This document shows positions 19,111 to 27,795 of a stretch of DNA of 64,000 nt, in pieces. The notes beneath the pieces were generated by a model that was not told the DNA's origin, made no database searches, and worked only from the letters and a program-made list of their open reading frames with translations. This DNA is from Verrucomicrobiota bacterium (GTDB lineage Bacteria; Verrucomicrobiota; Verrucomicrobiia; Limisphaerales; UBA11320). How positions within the stretch are numbered: position 1 is the stretch's first letter; each line of letters begins with the position of its first letter. The stretch spans positions 54,265-118,264 of the forward strand of contig JACQFQ010000023.1 of NCBI GenBank assembly GCA_016199985.1, given 5' to 3'. Both the position numbers and the translations under genes were made by a program.

Positions 19111-20514
19111 ATGGATTCACCTCCCATCAAGGAAGCCGCCGCTGAGCCCGCCTGGCGCAAGTCGGCAGGCCAGGTATCGCTGCCCGAGGTCCACCGCAGC
19201 GTCGTCGTTCCGAAGACGGCCTCCTTCTGGAGGAAGCTCCTGGCGTTTTCGGGCCCCGGGTTCCTCGTGGCCGTCGGGTACATGGACCCTGGCAACTGGG
19301 CGACCGACCTCTCCGGCGGCGCCCAATTTGGCTACAGCCTCCTGGCGGTCGTGATGGTGTCCAACCTGATGGCCATCCTGCTTCAGCACCTGTGCATCAA
19401 GCTGGGAATCGCCACCGGCCGCGACCTGGCGCAGGCCTGCCGCGACCACTATTCGACGCCGACGGTTTGGTTCCTCTGGATTCTCTGCGAGATCGCCATC
19501 GCCGCCTGTGATCTGGCGGAGGTTGTCGGCTCGGCCATCGCGCTGCAGCTTCTTTTTGGCATTCCTCTCGTGTGGGGTTGCGCGATCACCGCGGCGGACG
19601 TGCTCGCGGTCCTTTTCCTCCAGACCAAGGGCTTCCGTTACATCGAAGCCCTCGTGATCGCCTTGATCGCGATCATTGGCGCCTGCTTCGCGGCGGAGCT
19701 TTTCTTTTCGAAGCCCAGCTTGGCGGGCGTGATGCTGGGCTTTGTGCCCAGCCGGGAAATCATCGCCAATCATGAGATGCTCTATGTGGCCATCGGGATC
19801 CTCGGGGCGACGGTCATGCCGCACAATCTTTACCTTCACTCCTCCATCGTGCAGACGCGCAAGATCGAGCAGACGCCGGAGGGCAAAAGGGAGGCCATCA
19901 AGTTCGCCACGATTGATTCCACGGTGGCGCTCACCATCGCGCTGTTCATCAACGCCGCGCTCCTGATTCTGGCGGCGGCGGCGTTTCATTGGTCCGGGCA
20001 TCGGAACGTGGCGGCGATTCAGGACGCCTACACGCTTCTCACCCCTCTGCTGGGCGTCGGAGGCGCCAGTTTTCTGTTTGCCGTCGCGCTGCTGGCCTCA
20101 GGCCAAAACTCCACCCTCACAGGAACGCTGGCCGGACAGATCGTGATGGAGGGCTTTGTGAACATCCGGCTGCGTCCGTCGCTGCGACGCCTCCTCACGC
20201 GGCTGATCGCGATCGTTCCCGCCGTCTGTGTCATCGGAGTCTTTGGCGAAAGCAAGACGACGCAACTGCTCGTGGCCAGCCAGGTGGTGCTCAGCATGCA
20301 GCTCGGATTCGCCATCTGGCCCTTGATGCGCTTCACCGGCGAGCGGGCGAAGATGGGCGAGTTCACGAATCCGCTGTGGATCAGGATTCTCGGTTGGACG
20401 ACCGCCGCGATCGTCATCATTTTGAACCTGAAGCTGCTGGTCGACACGTTCGTTCCGGAGCCTTTGCTCAAGGCATTCTACAGTCATCTGGGCCTGCCGC
20501 TCTCAGCGCCATAA
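19111..20514 (+). CDS. mntH: NRAMP-family Mn2+/metal ion transporter MntH
   Basis: 467 aa from the ATG at 19111, preceded by an AGGA-type ribosome site. The upstream in-frame ATG at 19012 would add 33 residues unlike the family. The N-terminal SLPEVHRSV segment leads into TM1 with the signature YMDPGNWATD, and TM6 has VMPHNLYLHS; these contain the Asp, Asn and Met residues that coordinate the metal in NRAMPs. About eleven hydrophobic segments follow the family pattern. It imports Mn2+ (possibly Fe2+) with proton coupling across the inner membrane. The adjacent mntR and the operator point to manganese-controlled expression. Confidence 0.92.
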   Translation: MDSPPIKEAAAEPAWRKSAGQVSLPEVHRSVVVPKTASFWRKLLAFSGPGFLVAVGYMDPGNWATDLSGGAQFGYSLLAVVMVSNLMAILLQHLCIKLGIATGRDLAQACRDHYSTPTVWFLWILCEIAIAACDLAEVVGSAIALQLLFGIPLVWGCAITAADVLAVLFLQTKGFRYIEALVIALIAIIGACFAAELFFSKPSLAGVMLGFVPSREIIANHEMLYVAIGILGATVMPHNLYLHSSIVQTRKIEQTPEGKREAIKFATIDSTVALTIALFINAALLILAAAAFHWSGHRNVAAIQDAYTLLTPLLGVGGASFLFAVALLASGQNSTLTGTLAGQIVMEGFVNIRLRPSLRRLLTRLIAIVPAVCVIGVFGESKTTQLLVASQVVLSMQLGFAIWPLMRFTGERAKMGEFTNPLWIRILGWTTAAIVIILNLKLLVDTFVPEPLLKAFYSHLGLPLSAP

Positions 20515-20525
20515 CCAACATCCGC

Positions 20526-20957
20526 ATGTATCGCAAAATCCTTGTCGCCCTGGAAAACAGCGTTGCCGACCAGAGCCTGCTGCCGCACATCGAAAAGCTC
20601 GCGGGGCTTTTGCGTTCCGAGCTCCTGCTGGTTCATGTCGCCGATGGCTGGGCGGCGCGACACTTCGAGCAACTGAAGCTCGCCGAGTCCGAGGAGATGA
20701 AGAACGACCGCCGCTACCTGGAGGAGACCGCGGGACGGCTGCGGGCGGTGGGCCTGCGCGTCTCCTACCATCTGGCGCTCGGGGATCCGGCCACCGGGAT
20801 TTTGAACACGGCCAAGGCGGAGCAATGCGACCTGATTGCCATGACGACGCACGGCCACCGGCTCATCGGAGATATCATCTACGGAAGCACCATCGAGAAC
20901 GTCCGTCACCGATCGGACGTGCCTCTTCTCGTGGTGCGCGCGTCCCAGCTGCGATAG
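20526..20957 (+). CDS. Universal stress protein (UspA family)
   Basis: 143 aa from the ATG at 20526, 11 bases after mntH, so probably the same transcript. It is a single Usp domain: MYRKILVALENS at the start, and the late nucleotide-loop region MTTHGHRLIGDIIYGSTIENV followed by VPLLVVR. The Gly-x-Ser-type loop suggests an ATP-binding type. MntH-UspA pairs may couple metal uptake to stress sensing, but the partner is unknown. A longer open frame from 19989 overlaps mntH and is not the real start. Confidence 0.88.
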   Translation: MYRKILVALENSVADQSLLPHIEKLAGLLRSELLLVHVADGWAARHFEQLKLAESEEMKNDRRYLEETAGRLRAVGLRVSYHLALGDPATGILNTAKAEQCDLIAMTTHGHRLIGDIIYGSTIENVRHRSDVPLLVVRASQLR

Positions 20958-20991
20958 AGTTGCCCAAGTCGAACGCACGGCCTCTCCCGGC

Positions 20992-21561
20992 TCAGCGCGC
21001 CTGGCCCCGCATCGCCTCCGCATAGGGCTTGCCGTCGAGAAAGACTTGTCTGATGAATCCATTCCCGGAGGTCGCGACCGTCGCCTCCACCGTCAGGGTT
21101 CCTGTCGGACTGCCTGTGCCTTCCCGGACGTAGTAGCGCTCGAGACCATAGTCGACGATGACGCTCACGTTCGTGGAGCCACGCCGGCCCGGCCACCATG
21201 CGGAACGTTCGGAGATTCTCCCCCGAAGCACCGGAGATCCGTCCTTCGCTTCCACGGGCCGCATCGAGGCCGACTCGACCCGATGAAAGGGTCCCTGACG
21301 CGACAACCGAACAAAGATGGGTGTGCCCGGAGCGGGGGCGTTCGTGACGAAGCCTGAGATCAGGTTCGTCGGGACCGTGCTTATCCTATAGTTGAGAATG
21401 AGATAATCTCCGCGCAACCAGTCGCGCGGGTCGATCGTCGCGGTTTCCAAAAGCACAACTGCGCCACGACGGATTTGCGTTTCGCAGGTGACAACCATCC
21501 CGAGAACCCAGAGGGACTGGAGAGCGATCACGACCATGAGCCACTTCAGTTCGGAGCGCAT
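20992..21561 (-). CDS. GDYXXLXY-motif membrane-anchored protein
   Basis: 189 aa; one N-terminal transmembrane segment (WLMVVIALQSLWVLGMVV) followed by an external beta domain. The diagnostic motif GDYLILNY is at about residues 51-58. The family usually lies beside or is fused to DUF2157 proteins, and here the start is 3 bases after the stop of such a gene, so the two are surely co-transcribed and probably form a complex. Biochemical function is unknown. Confidence 0.85.
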   Translation of the reverse strand: MRSELKWLMVVIALQSLWVLGMVVTCETQIRRGAVVLLETATIDPRDWLRGDYLILNYRISTVPTNLISGFVTNAPAPGTPIFVRLSRQGPFHRVESASMRPVEAKDGSPVLRGRISERSAWWPGRRGSTNVSVIVDYGLERYYVREGTGSPTGTLTVEATVATSGNGFIRQVFLDGKPYAEAMRGQAR

Positions 21562-21564
21562 AGG

Positions 21565-22743
21565 TCAAGTTTGAGCGGACGCGAAACGCTCGATCAGCGC
21601 GCGACGCTTCTTTTCCAGACAGAATGCCAAGCCGATCAGGCCAAGACCGCCGGCCACGAAGAAAAGCCCCGTGGTCTGCATGCTTCCAAAAAGCTCAAAA
21701 TAGGCGGTGATGATGTGCAACCCCATAAAGACGACGGCCGTGTTGACCAGCCATGCGCTGCGTCGAATCACGCCGACCTGCGCCTGGAGAACGCAAAGCG
21801 CGAAGAGCAGCGGCGTCGCGATCCAGTGCAGACCAGGCCGATGGCGCCCAAAGCCGTCCCACACTGGATCGTGCCGCCAGAAAAACCCCGCCCATACCAA
21901 CGCCAAAACCAAGAGCAAGGCCGCGGTCCAGGTCCATCGCCATTGGCGATCCGGCACGAAAGCAGAACGTCCAGCGTTCACGCACAGCGCGATGACCGCC
22001 GCCAGAGAAACGATCCCGCAGACAACCCAGGCCCCAGGGGCTGTCGCCTTCGAACCGTAGAAGAAGGTCAACGTGAGAGGATAGGAAGTGATGTGCAGGA
22101 GCAGCAGCCCGAACTTCTCAGTGGCGGGGCCAAACTCAGGGAAGCGGGTTCGCGCGAGGAGAACCCCCAGGGCGGAGATCAGAATACCAAGGAGGGCATA
22201 GAAGAGAGACAGACGCGCCTCGCCATCGAAGTAGATCAGGCTGTCAGGTTGTTCGAGCTCCATCCCAATCCAGGTTCCAAACGCGATCCACATGAGGAGG
22301 AGTTGCGTCTTGGATCGCAAAATCCACGGCAATGGGGCGATCCCCGCGCACCACAGCAGGAGGGCGTTTGGCGGACGCGAGCTGAGATTGTAAACCTGGC
22401 CTATCAAGCCGATGTTCGCCAAGAACAAGCCGGAGCCAACCAGGCGCAATCCGGCGGCGGGGATCGAGTGGCGGCCCTCCCGCCCCAGCCACCATCCTCC
22501 AAAATGCGCCGCGACCAACAGCGCAAGCCCGCAGGTCACTTTCATCAAACGCGGGATCTCTTCCCAGTTCGACGCAACGAGCAGAATAACTCCACCGCTG
22601 ACAAGAATCCCTCCCAGCACAGAAAGGATGACAAGGAAACGACGGCTCTCGGTTTCCAACTGAAAGTGCTGAACAATAGCGTGACCCTGCTCTGAAGTGA
22701 TGAGCCCCGCTTCCTGGATCTTCTGGATGTCCGACGCTTTCAT
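21565..22743 (-). CDS. DUF2157 polytopic membrane protein
   Basis: 392 aa. A soluble N-terminus (MKASDIQKIQEAGLITSEQG) precedes about ten transmembrane segments, the first being VLGGILVSGGVILLVASNW, the characteristic DUF2157 opening. It is the upstream gene of a two-gene unit with the GDYXXLXY protein. The family has no established function. Both genes read away from the exported cyclophilin gene further upstream. Confidence 0.83.
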   Translation of the reverse strand: MKASDIQKIQEAGLITSEQGHAIVQHFQLETESRRFLVILSVLGGILVSGGVILLVASNWEEIPRLMKVTCGLALLVAAHFGGWWLGREGRHSIPAAGLRLVGSGLFLANIGLIGQVYNLSSRPPNALLLWCAGIAPLPWILRSKTQLLLMWIAFGTWIGMELEQPDSLIYFDGEARLSLFYALLGILISALGVLLARTRFPEFGPATEKFGLLLLHITSYPLTLTFFYGSKATAPGAWVVCGIVSLAAVIALCVNAGRSAFVPDRQWRWTWTAALLLVLALVWAGFFWRHDPVWDGFGRHRPGLHWIATPLLFALCVLQAQVGVIRRSAWLVNTAVVFMGLHIITAYFELFGSMQTTGLFFVAGGLGLIGLAFCLEKKRRALIERFASAQT

Positions 22744-22840
22744 CGAGAGCCGGGCACGAACGCTGTTCGGCCCAGGCTGCGGAGCGCAAGATAGAATGGG
22801 CGCAGATCACGGTCCAGGGGAAAGGCCCCTAGGGCTGGGA

Positions 22841-23740
22841 TCATGGATAGACCACTCGGACTCGATAAAACCGGCTCGGCGGGGCGGCGGCGGGATCCGT
22901 CGCCTTCTGCGCGGCGCCGTCGCCCGTGATCGACTTCAGCGTCTTCCACGTCGGCGGCATGACATCCGTGTATTCCACCACGTTCTCCCGGTCTTTCACG
23001 CTCAGCCAGCTGATCTCGTGTCCGCCGCCGACCGGCGCGCTGACGCGCACTTGCAGGACCGTGATATCCACCAGAAACAAATCGTTGAATGTCGGGTAGC
23101 GCGTCGTGGCGTAGTTCACGGGAAGATCGCTGAAGAGGGTTCCCGCGGAGCTTGTCGTATAGCAACCGATGTCGACGACTCCCCGGAACGAGCAGGTGGT
23201 CGCGGTCACCTTCTTGTAAATCGTATTGAAGAAGTTCAGCACATTCGTCCCGCCCACAACATTCCCGAAGACCGTGAATCCTCCGTTCTGGCTGTCGAGG
23301 TTTGAGCTGTTGTCCGCGAGGTTGAAAAACCATTCCGACGTCGCGGAATCGGGATCCCCGCCCACCTTCGCCATGGCGATGGTTCCATAAACATTGCTGC
23401 GCATGGGGCCGACGGAGAACTCGTTCGTGATCGGCGTGAGTTTGGGAACCCGAACGTAGTTCGTGAACGGGAAGGCGCTTCCCCTCTGCGGAGCGGCGAA
23501 GCCGCCCCCCTGAACGACAAAGGCCGGGATGCACCGATGGAGGAACACATTGTTCGTCGGATAAACGTGAGTGGCGTAAAAGAGGAAGTTCGCGACCGTT
23601 CCGGGCTTCTCGGCGTCAAGCAACTCCACCTCAATGTCCCCTTTGATGGTGCGAAACTGGGCCAGCGTGCCGGCCCCGCTGGACATCACGCCCATGAGCA
23701 TCCAGCACAGCGCTACGAATCCAACAAAACAACGACGCAT
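22841..23740 (-). CDS. Exported cyclophilin-type peptidyl-prolyl isomerase with FYR tail
   Basis: 299 aa from the ATG at 23740 (the open frame extends to 23788), chosen because it starts the signal peptide (CFVGFVALCWMLMGVMSS). The cyclophilin core contains FLHRCIPAFVVQGG with the catalytic Arg, GTIAMAKVGGDPDSATS, and NGGFTVFGNVV. It therefore likely catalyses prolyl cis/trans isomerisation outside the cytoplasm, helping exported proteins fold. Unlike simple periplasmic cyclophilins it has a C-terminal extension ending FYRVRVVYP, matching the module shared by several exported proteins here. Confidence 0.88.
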   Translation of the reverse strand: MRRCFVGFVALCWMLMGVMSSGAGTLAQFRTIKGDIEVELLDAEKPGTVANFLFYATHVYPTNNVFLHRCIPAFVVQGGGFAAPQRGSAFPFTNYVRVPKLTPITNEFSVGPMRSNVYGTIAMAKVGGDPDSATSEWFFNLADNSSNLDSQNGGFTVFGNVVGGTNVLNFFNTIYKKVTATTCSFRGVVDIGCYTTSSAGTLFSDLPVNYATTRYPTFNDLFLVDITVLQVRVSAPVGGGHEISWLSVKDRENVVEYTDVMPPTWKTLKSITGDGAAQKATDPAAAPPSRFYRVRVVYP

Positions 23741-23815
23741 AAACAACAGAGACCACGAAAAGCGACGAGAGTTCGCCGCTCGCTCCACTTGAGAGAGAAG
23801 TCCCGCGACCCCCCG

Positions 23816-24619
23816 TCAATAGTAACGTCGGAGAAGGTGCCCCATGGGACCGTTGTTCGCAAGGACCCGATGCGTCAGGTCGCTGGAAACCTGCTCGCGT
23901 CGGAAATCGCCTCCGGCCATCTCCAGAATCAGGCCGCCTGCGGCCACATCCCACAACCGAACGCCATATTCCAGGTAGGCGTCCAGCCGTCCGCTCGCCA
24001 CATAGACCATCGCCAGGGCGGCGGATCCCATGATCCGGATTTTTCGGACGCGATGGACCAGGTGAACGAAGTTGGGAAGCATGCGGTTCAGGGTCGATTT
24101 CTGCTTGGCAAAGCCCAGCGACACGATCGCCTCGTCCAAACGCTTGCGGGCGCTCACGTGGATCCGTCGACCATTGAGCAGCGCGGGCCGCCCCCGGACC
24201 GCGGTCCACAGCTCATCGCAGAAAGGATCGTAGACGACTCCCACGACGGCTTGATACGCGGGGCCGAACCGCGTGCTGACATCGATGCGCTCCTCCAGGG
24301 CGATGGAGACGCAGGCATGCGGGATGCCGTAGGTGAAATTCACGGTGCCATCGATGGGATCAATCACCCATCGGGTCCGCGCTTTCGGATCCCCAGAGAC
24401 GCCCTCCTCGCCGAGGATCGCGACCCCGCGATGGACCTTCGAAAGCCGCCGCTCGATCAGCTTCTGGCATCGCACATCCAGCTCGAGCTTGATGTCATGC
24501 TGGGTCGCCTCATTGATCCGCTTTCGCGTGGAGACAAGGTTCTTCCGCATGATATGTCCGGCGGCTTTCGCTGCCTCGACCGCGGCGTCGAGGGCTTCGG
24601 TTCGGGAGATGTCGTTCAT
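23816..24619 (-). CDS. Inositol monophosphatase family phosphatase
   Basis: 267 aa. All family motifs are present: GEEG for metal binding, DPIDGTVNFTYG for metal and phosphate, and WDVAAGGLILEMAGG near the C-terminus. Mg2+-dependent removal of phosphate from myo-inositol-1-phosphate or a similar small molecule is expected; SuhB/CysQ-like substrates cannot be excluded by sequence. It lies 41 bases downstream of the small membrane-protein gene on the same strand. Confidence 0.9.
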   Translation of the reverse strand: MNDISRTEALDAAVEAAKAAGHIMRKNLVSTRKRINEATQHDIKLELDVRCQKLIERRLSKVHRGVAILGEEGVSGDPKARTRWVIDPIDGTVNFTYGIPHACVSIALEERIDVSTRFGPAYQAVVGVVYDPFCDELWTAVRGRPALLNGRRIHVSARKRLDEAIVSLGFAKQKSTLNRMLPNFVHLVHRVRKIRIMGSAALAMVYVASGRLDAYLEYGVRLWDVAAGGLILEMAGGDFRREQVSSDLTHRVLANNGPMGHLLRRYY

Positions 24620-24660
24620 TCGAAGAGGGAGAAGGACCGGAGCGGCTCAGGGGCCGGGCG

Positions 24661-25284
24661 TCATGAAGCGGTGACCACGAAAGGACCGGGAGCGCTCGCG
24701 GAAGAAGCGAAAGCCAGGGGCCGATGCTCCGCGGAACGGATGGCTGTGAGCCCGATGACCGCCACAGCGACCCCAAAGGCGGCCAGGAGGGCGCTCACAC
24801 AACGAAACCGTCCCTCGCTGGCGGTCGCCCACTGGATCATGTCGCGGAGCCGCCAGGGCGAGATCGTCAGCCAAATGCCCATCACCACCCAGACATAAGC
24901 CCAAGTCACCAGCACGAGGCGCCAGTCGCTTTCCACGGGACGCGCGGTGTCGACGACCAGCTTCGCGCCGAGGAGGAGCAGAACCGCCAGCCCCCGCACC
25001 GGGAGGTAATCCTGGAGGAAGCAGCAGGCGCCAATGCCCACAAACGTGAAGAGAGTGTAGAGAAGCGATTTCCAGTTCGCGAAATCCGCCACATTCTCCT
25101 GCTTCACGTAGTAAAGGAACCAAACGGTGGCAATGAGCATGAGCGGATAGCCCAGGAGCGTGTTGCGCGGCAAGCGGCGCGCCGTCCGGGCGCACTGGGC
25201 CGGATTGAGAACTCCGGGGCAGTTGAGTCCGGCGAACCCCAGACCCAACACCGCGGATAGCATCCAAAGCTTTAGACCCGGCAT
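24661..25284 (-). CDS. Small polytopic membrane protein of unknown function
   Basis: 207 aa with about six hydrophobic helices (for example LKLWMLSAVLGLGFAGL, GYPLMLIATVWFLYYV, WAYVWVVMGIWLTI). I recognise no domain or catalytic motif. It precedes the phosphatase gene on the same strand and is divergent from the PQQ-propeller gene. A real gene is supported by the membrane pattern and coding-type composition. Confidence 0.65.
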   Translation of the reverse strand: MPGLKLWMLSAVLGLGFAGLNCPGVLNPAQCARTARRLPRNTLLGYPLMLIATVWFLYYVKQENVADFANWKSLLYTLFTFVGIGACCFLQDYLPVRGLAVLLLLGAKLVVDTARPVESDWRLVLVTWAYVWVVMGIWLTISPWRLRDMIQWATASEGRFRCVSALLAAFGVAVAVIGLTAIRSAEHRPLAFASSASAPGPFVVTAS

Positions 25285-25403
25285 AAGCGGCGAGCTACAT
25301 AAGGGAGATCCCGGGCGAAAGCAACACCGGAGCAGAATCTGTTCTGGCGCTCGGAAGGGCGACCGCTAAGATCCGCGCCGCGAATTCGATGTTGAGAATG
25401 ACT

Positions 25404-26699
25404 ATGAACACGTTCCATTCCACACTGGCTGTTTCCCTGATCCTGCTCGCCGCGGCCAGCGCCCGGGGCGACGACTGGCCTCAATACCGCGGCGGCAAGT
25501 TTGACGGAGCCTCGAAGGAGCCGGTCCTCCGTGTCTGGCCCGCGGGAGGATTGACCCCGGCTTGGCGGGCGCCGCTCAGCGATGGCTTCAGCTCCTTCTC
25601 CACGGGGGGCGGGAAGGCCTACACGCTTGTCGCGAGAACGATCGACGGCGTGTCGCGCGAGACCGTGGTGGCATTGGACGCGGACAACGGGCGCGAGCTC
25701 TGGGCTTACCCCATCGCCCTCGCCAAATACGACGGCGGCGGGAACGAAGGATCGCAGGACAATCGGGGCGGCGACGGTCCCCGCAGCACCCCCGCCTACT
25801 CCGATGGCAGCGTCTATGCGCTGTCCAGCGGACTTCAACTTGTGTGTCTCAACGCCGAGTCGGGACGCCTCGCGTGGACGCGCGATATCCTCGGTCAACA
25901 CGCGGGGAAGAACATCAGCTGGCAGAACGCCGCCTCCCCAGTGATCGATGGCGACTCGATTTTTCTGGCGGGCGGAGGCCCAGGCCAGGCTCTGCTTGCG
26001 ATTCACAAAAAAACCGGCGAGCCCGTCTGGCAGGGACAGGACGATCGGATGACGCACGCGACGCCGGTGGTCGCGACCCTTTCCGGACAAAGGCAGGTGA
26101 TCTTCTTCACCCAAAGCGGACTCGTTTCTCTCGACACCCGGTCTGGCGCTCTGCTGTGGCGGTTCAAGTTTCCCTACAATGTCTCAACGGCGGCCGCGCC
26201 CGTGGTCTTCGGGAACATCGTCTACTGCTCCGCCGGCTATAGCGTGGGCTCCGCCGCGGCGCGCGTCACAAAGTCGGGATCCACGTGGGAAGCGACGGAG
26301 ATGTGGCGGCTGACAGGGAACAAGATCTGCAACCACTGGAGCACTCCCGTCGCGCTCAATGGCCACCTTTACGGCATGTTCGGGTTCAAGGAATACGGCA
26401 GGTGCGCCGTAAAGTGCGTTGAGATCGCGACAGGCGCCGAGAAGTGGGCGCAACCGGGATTCGGCCCGGGGAACGTCACGCTGGTGGACGGACACCTTCT
26501 GGCCCTCAGCGACTCAGGGGATCTAGTCCTCATCAAGCCCGAGCCGAGCGCCTACAAGGAACTCGCGAGGATGAAGGCCGTTCAAGGAAAGTGCTGGTCC
26601 ACGCCCGTTGTGAGCAACGGGCGCGTCCTGGTGCGAAGCACAAAGGAGGGCGCTTCGTTTGTGATCGCTCCCAAGACGGCCCAGTCTGGCCTGCGCTGA
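25404..26699 (+). CDS. Exported PQQ-type beta-propeller protein
   Basis: 431 aa from the ATG at 25404; ATGs at 25389 and 25398 are in-frame alternatives. The signal peptide is LAVSLILLAAASARG with mature start DDWPQYRGG, the usual opening of this exported family in PVC bacteria. About seven blades contain PQQ-repeat signatures (VVALDADNGRELWAY, LVCLNAESGRLAWTR, LVSLDTRSGALLWRF). There is no quinoprotein dehydrogenase active site or cytochrome domain, so it is probably a BamB-like scaffold or sugar/quinone-binding propeller rather than an alcohol dehydrogenase. A TAAGAT -10-like element at 25367-25372 lies upstream. Confidence 0.82.
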   Translation: MNTFHSTLAVSLILLAAASARGDDWPQYRGGKFDGASKEPVLRVWPAGGLTPAWRAPLSDGFSSFSTGGGKAYTLVARTIDGVSRETVVALDADNGRELWAYPIALAKYDGGGNEGSQDNRGGDGPRSTPAYSDGSVYALSSGLQLVCLNAESGRLAWTRDILGQHAGKNISWQNAASPVIDGDSIFLAGGGPGQALLAIHKKTGEPVWQGQDDRMTHATPVVATLSGQRQVIFFTQSGLVSLDTRSGALLWRFKFPYNVSTAAAPVVFGNIVYCSAGYSVGSAAARVTKSGSTWEATEMWRLTGNKICNHWSTPVALNGHLYGMFGFKEYGRCAVKCVEIATGAEKWAQPGFGPGNVTLVDGHLLALSDSGDLVLIKPEPSAYKELARMKAVQGKCWSTPVVSNGRVLVRSTKEGASFVIAPKTAQSGLR

Positions 26700-26751
26700 C
26701 GGACCGCGCGCGATCTGCGGCCCCAGGCCGTCGCAATCCGGCGTCGCGCCG

Positions 26752-27153
26752 TTAACAGCGGGCGGAGGCGGACGTGTTCATCGTGCCTCCCAAGCTCGTT
26801 GGGGGCGGAGTGGGCGAGACGGGCCGAGGCGCGTCCGGCGGCCGATGCGGAGGGAGAAAATCGTGAAGCAGCGGCAACAGGCTGGCCAGAATGCGATCCG
26901 CCCCGCAGGAGGCGATTCTCGCCTCGATCATCAGGTCCGCCGCGGCGCCCAGCAAACCCTTTACCTTGATCACTTGGGTCTCTTGAGTCGCCAAAGCGAC
27001 TCGAATGGCTTCGCTCCACGCGGCTGCCTCGGTCATCGGCATCACGTCCACGAGGGGTTTGCGAAGTAATTGGTCCGGTGGGAGAAACAAGTTCCCCGAG
27101 TTGCTGCCCAGGAACTCCAAGAAATGGCCCACCTCATCCATCAAGAAAATCAT
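26752..27153 (-). pseudogene. PAS-domain remnant
   Basis: Read from the ATG at 27153, about 100 residues resemble a PAS sensor domain: MIFLMDEVGHFLEF, LLRKPLVDVMPM, AWSEAIRVALATQETQVIKV, LMIEARIASCGADRILASLLP. This is the usual PAS order of core strands. A Pro/Ser-rich tail then runs to the stop, with no kinase, GGDEF or HTH output domain. The open frame continues upstream to 27423 without recognisable sequence. I read it as a degraded fragment of a larger sensor; a free-standing PAS protein is less likely. Confidence 0.5.
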
Positions 27154-27795
27154 ATCAGCTCCTTGAGGCCCTGGACCTCGTCTCCCCATGCGGACGCGCC
27201 GCGGTGCGTCCCACACCGCAGTAGCGATACCCTGATTCAAAGTTGAACGTAAACCGTCCTGAAACGTAGTTGGTGACTGGCCCGTGAGCGTAAGGAAGCC
27301 ATCCCGCAGATGGCGAGGTTCATTTTGAGGAAAATGAAGCGCCGGGATGCCTCTGGGGAGCGGCACGGAACCCGTGATCTGCGTGACCGATAACGAACCA
27401 CGTGGTCCGGGTCTGGACCACATTCATCAGGCTGCGTCGGGTCTCCGCCACGTATCAGAGAGCAGGGGGATCCCGAGCGGACGAAGGCATCCGAACTGCC
27501 CAAGCCCCTGAAAACAACGCGCCAAGGGCCCATCAGCGCGTGAACCGCGCCGTGTTCGATCGGCGACTGGGCGCCCCAGAAACGGAGGGCGCCGCCGAGA
27601 ATGGACGGTGGCGCGCCGGTTGCCAGAGCCTCCGTGATCCATCCTCGTCCATCCCGCGCCATGGGCCGAGTGGAGAGCTTGGGACAAGCGGTGTGGAGCG
27701 CGGCTGTTTTGCCGCCCCACACTGTGAGGACGAGGCGGGCTGCGCCGGGAGGCGCGCCGCGCGAACGACCCAAACAACCACATGAAATAGCGCGC
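27154..27795. other. Gene-free or decayed stretch
   Basis: Several overlapping open frames exist on both strands but none shows a recognisable domain or signal peptide. Apart from the hairpin at 27301-27348 I see nothing functional. The stretch may be the remains of the gene that carried the PAS domain. Confidence 0.5.
27301..27348. repeat. Extended imperfect hairpin with perfect 8-bp core
   Basis: The core TTCATTTT-GAGG-AAAATGAA (27319-27338) is a perfect inverted repeat with a tetraloop. Outer arms ATCCCG (27301-27306) and CGGGAT (27343-27348) also pair, separated by an asymmetric internal loop. There is no T-run on either strand, so it is not an intrinsic terminator. It may be a REP/MITE-like intergenic element or a structured RNA; I see no second copy in the window. 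Confidence 0.45.
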
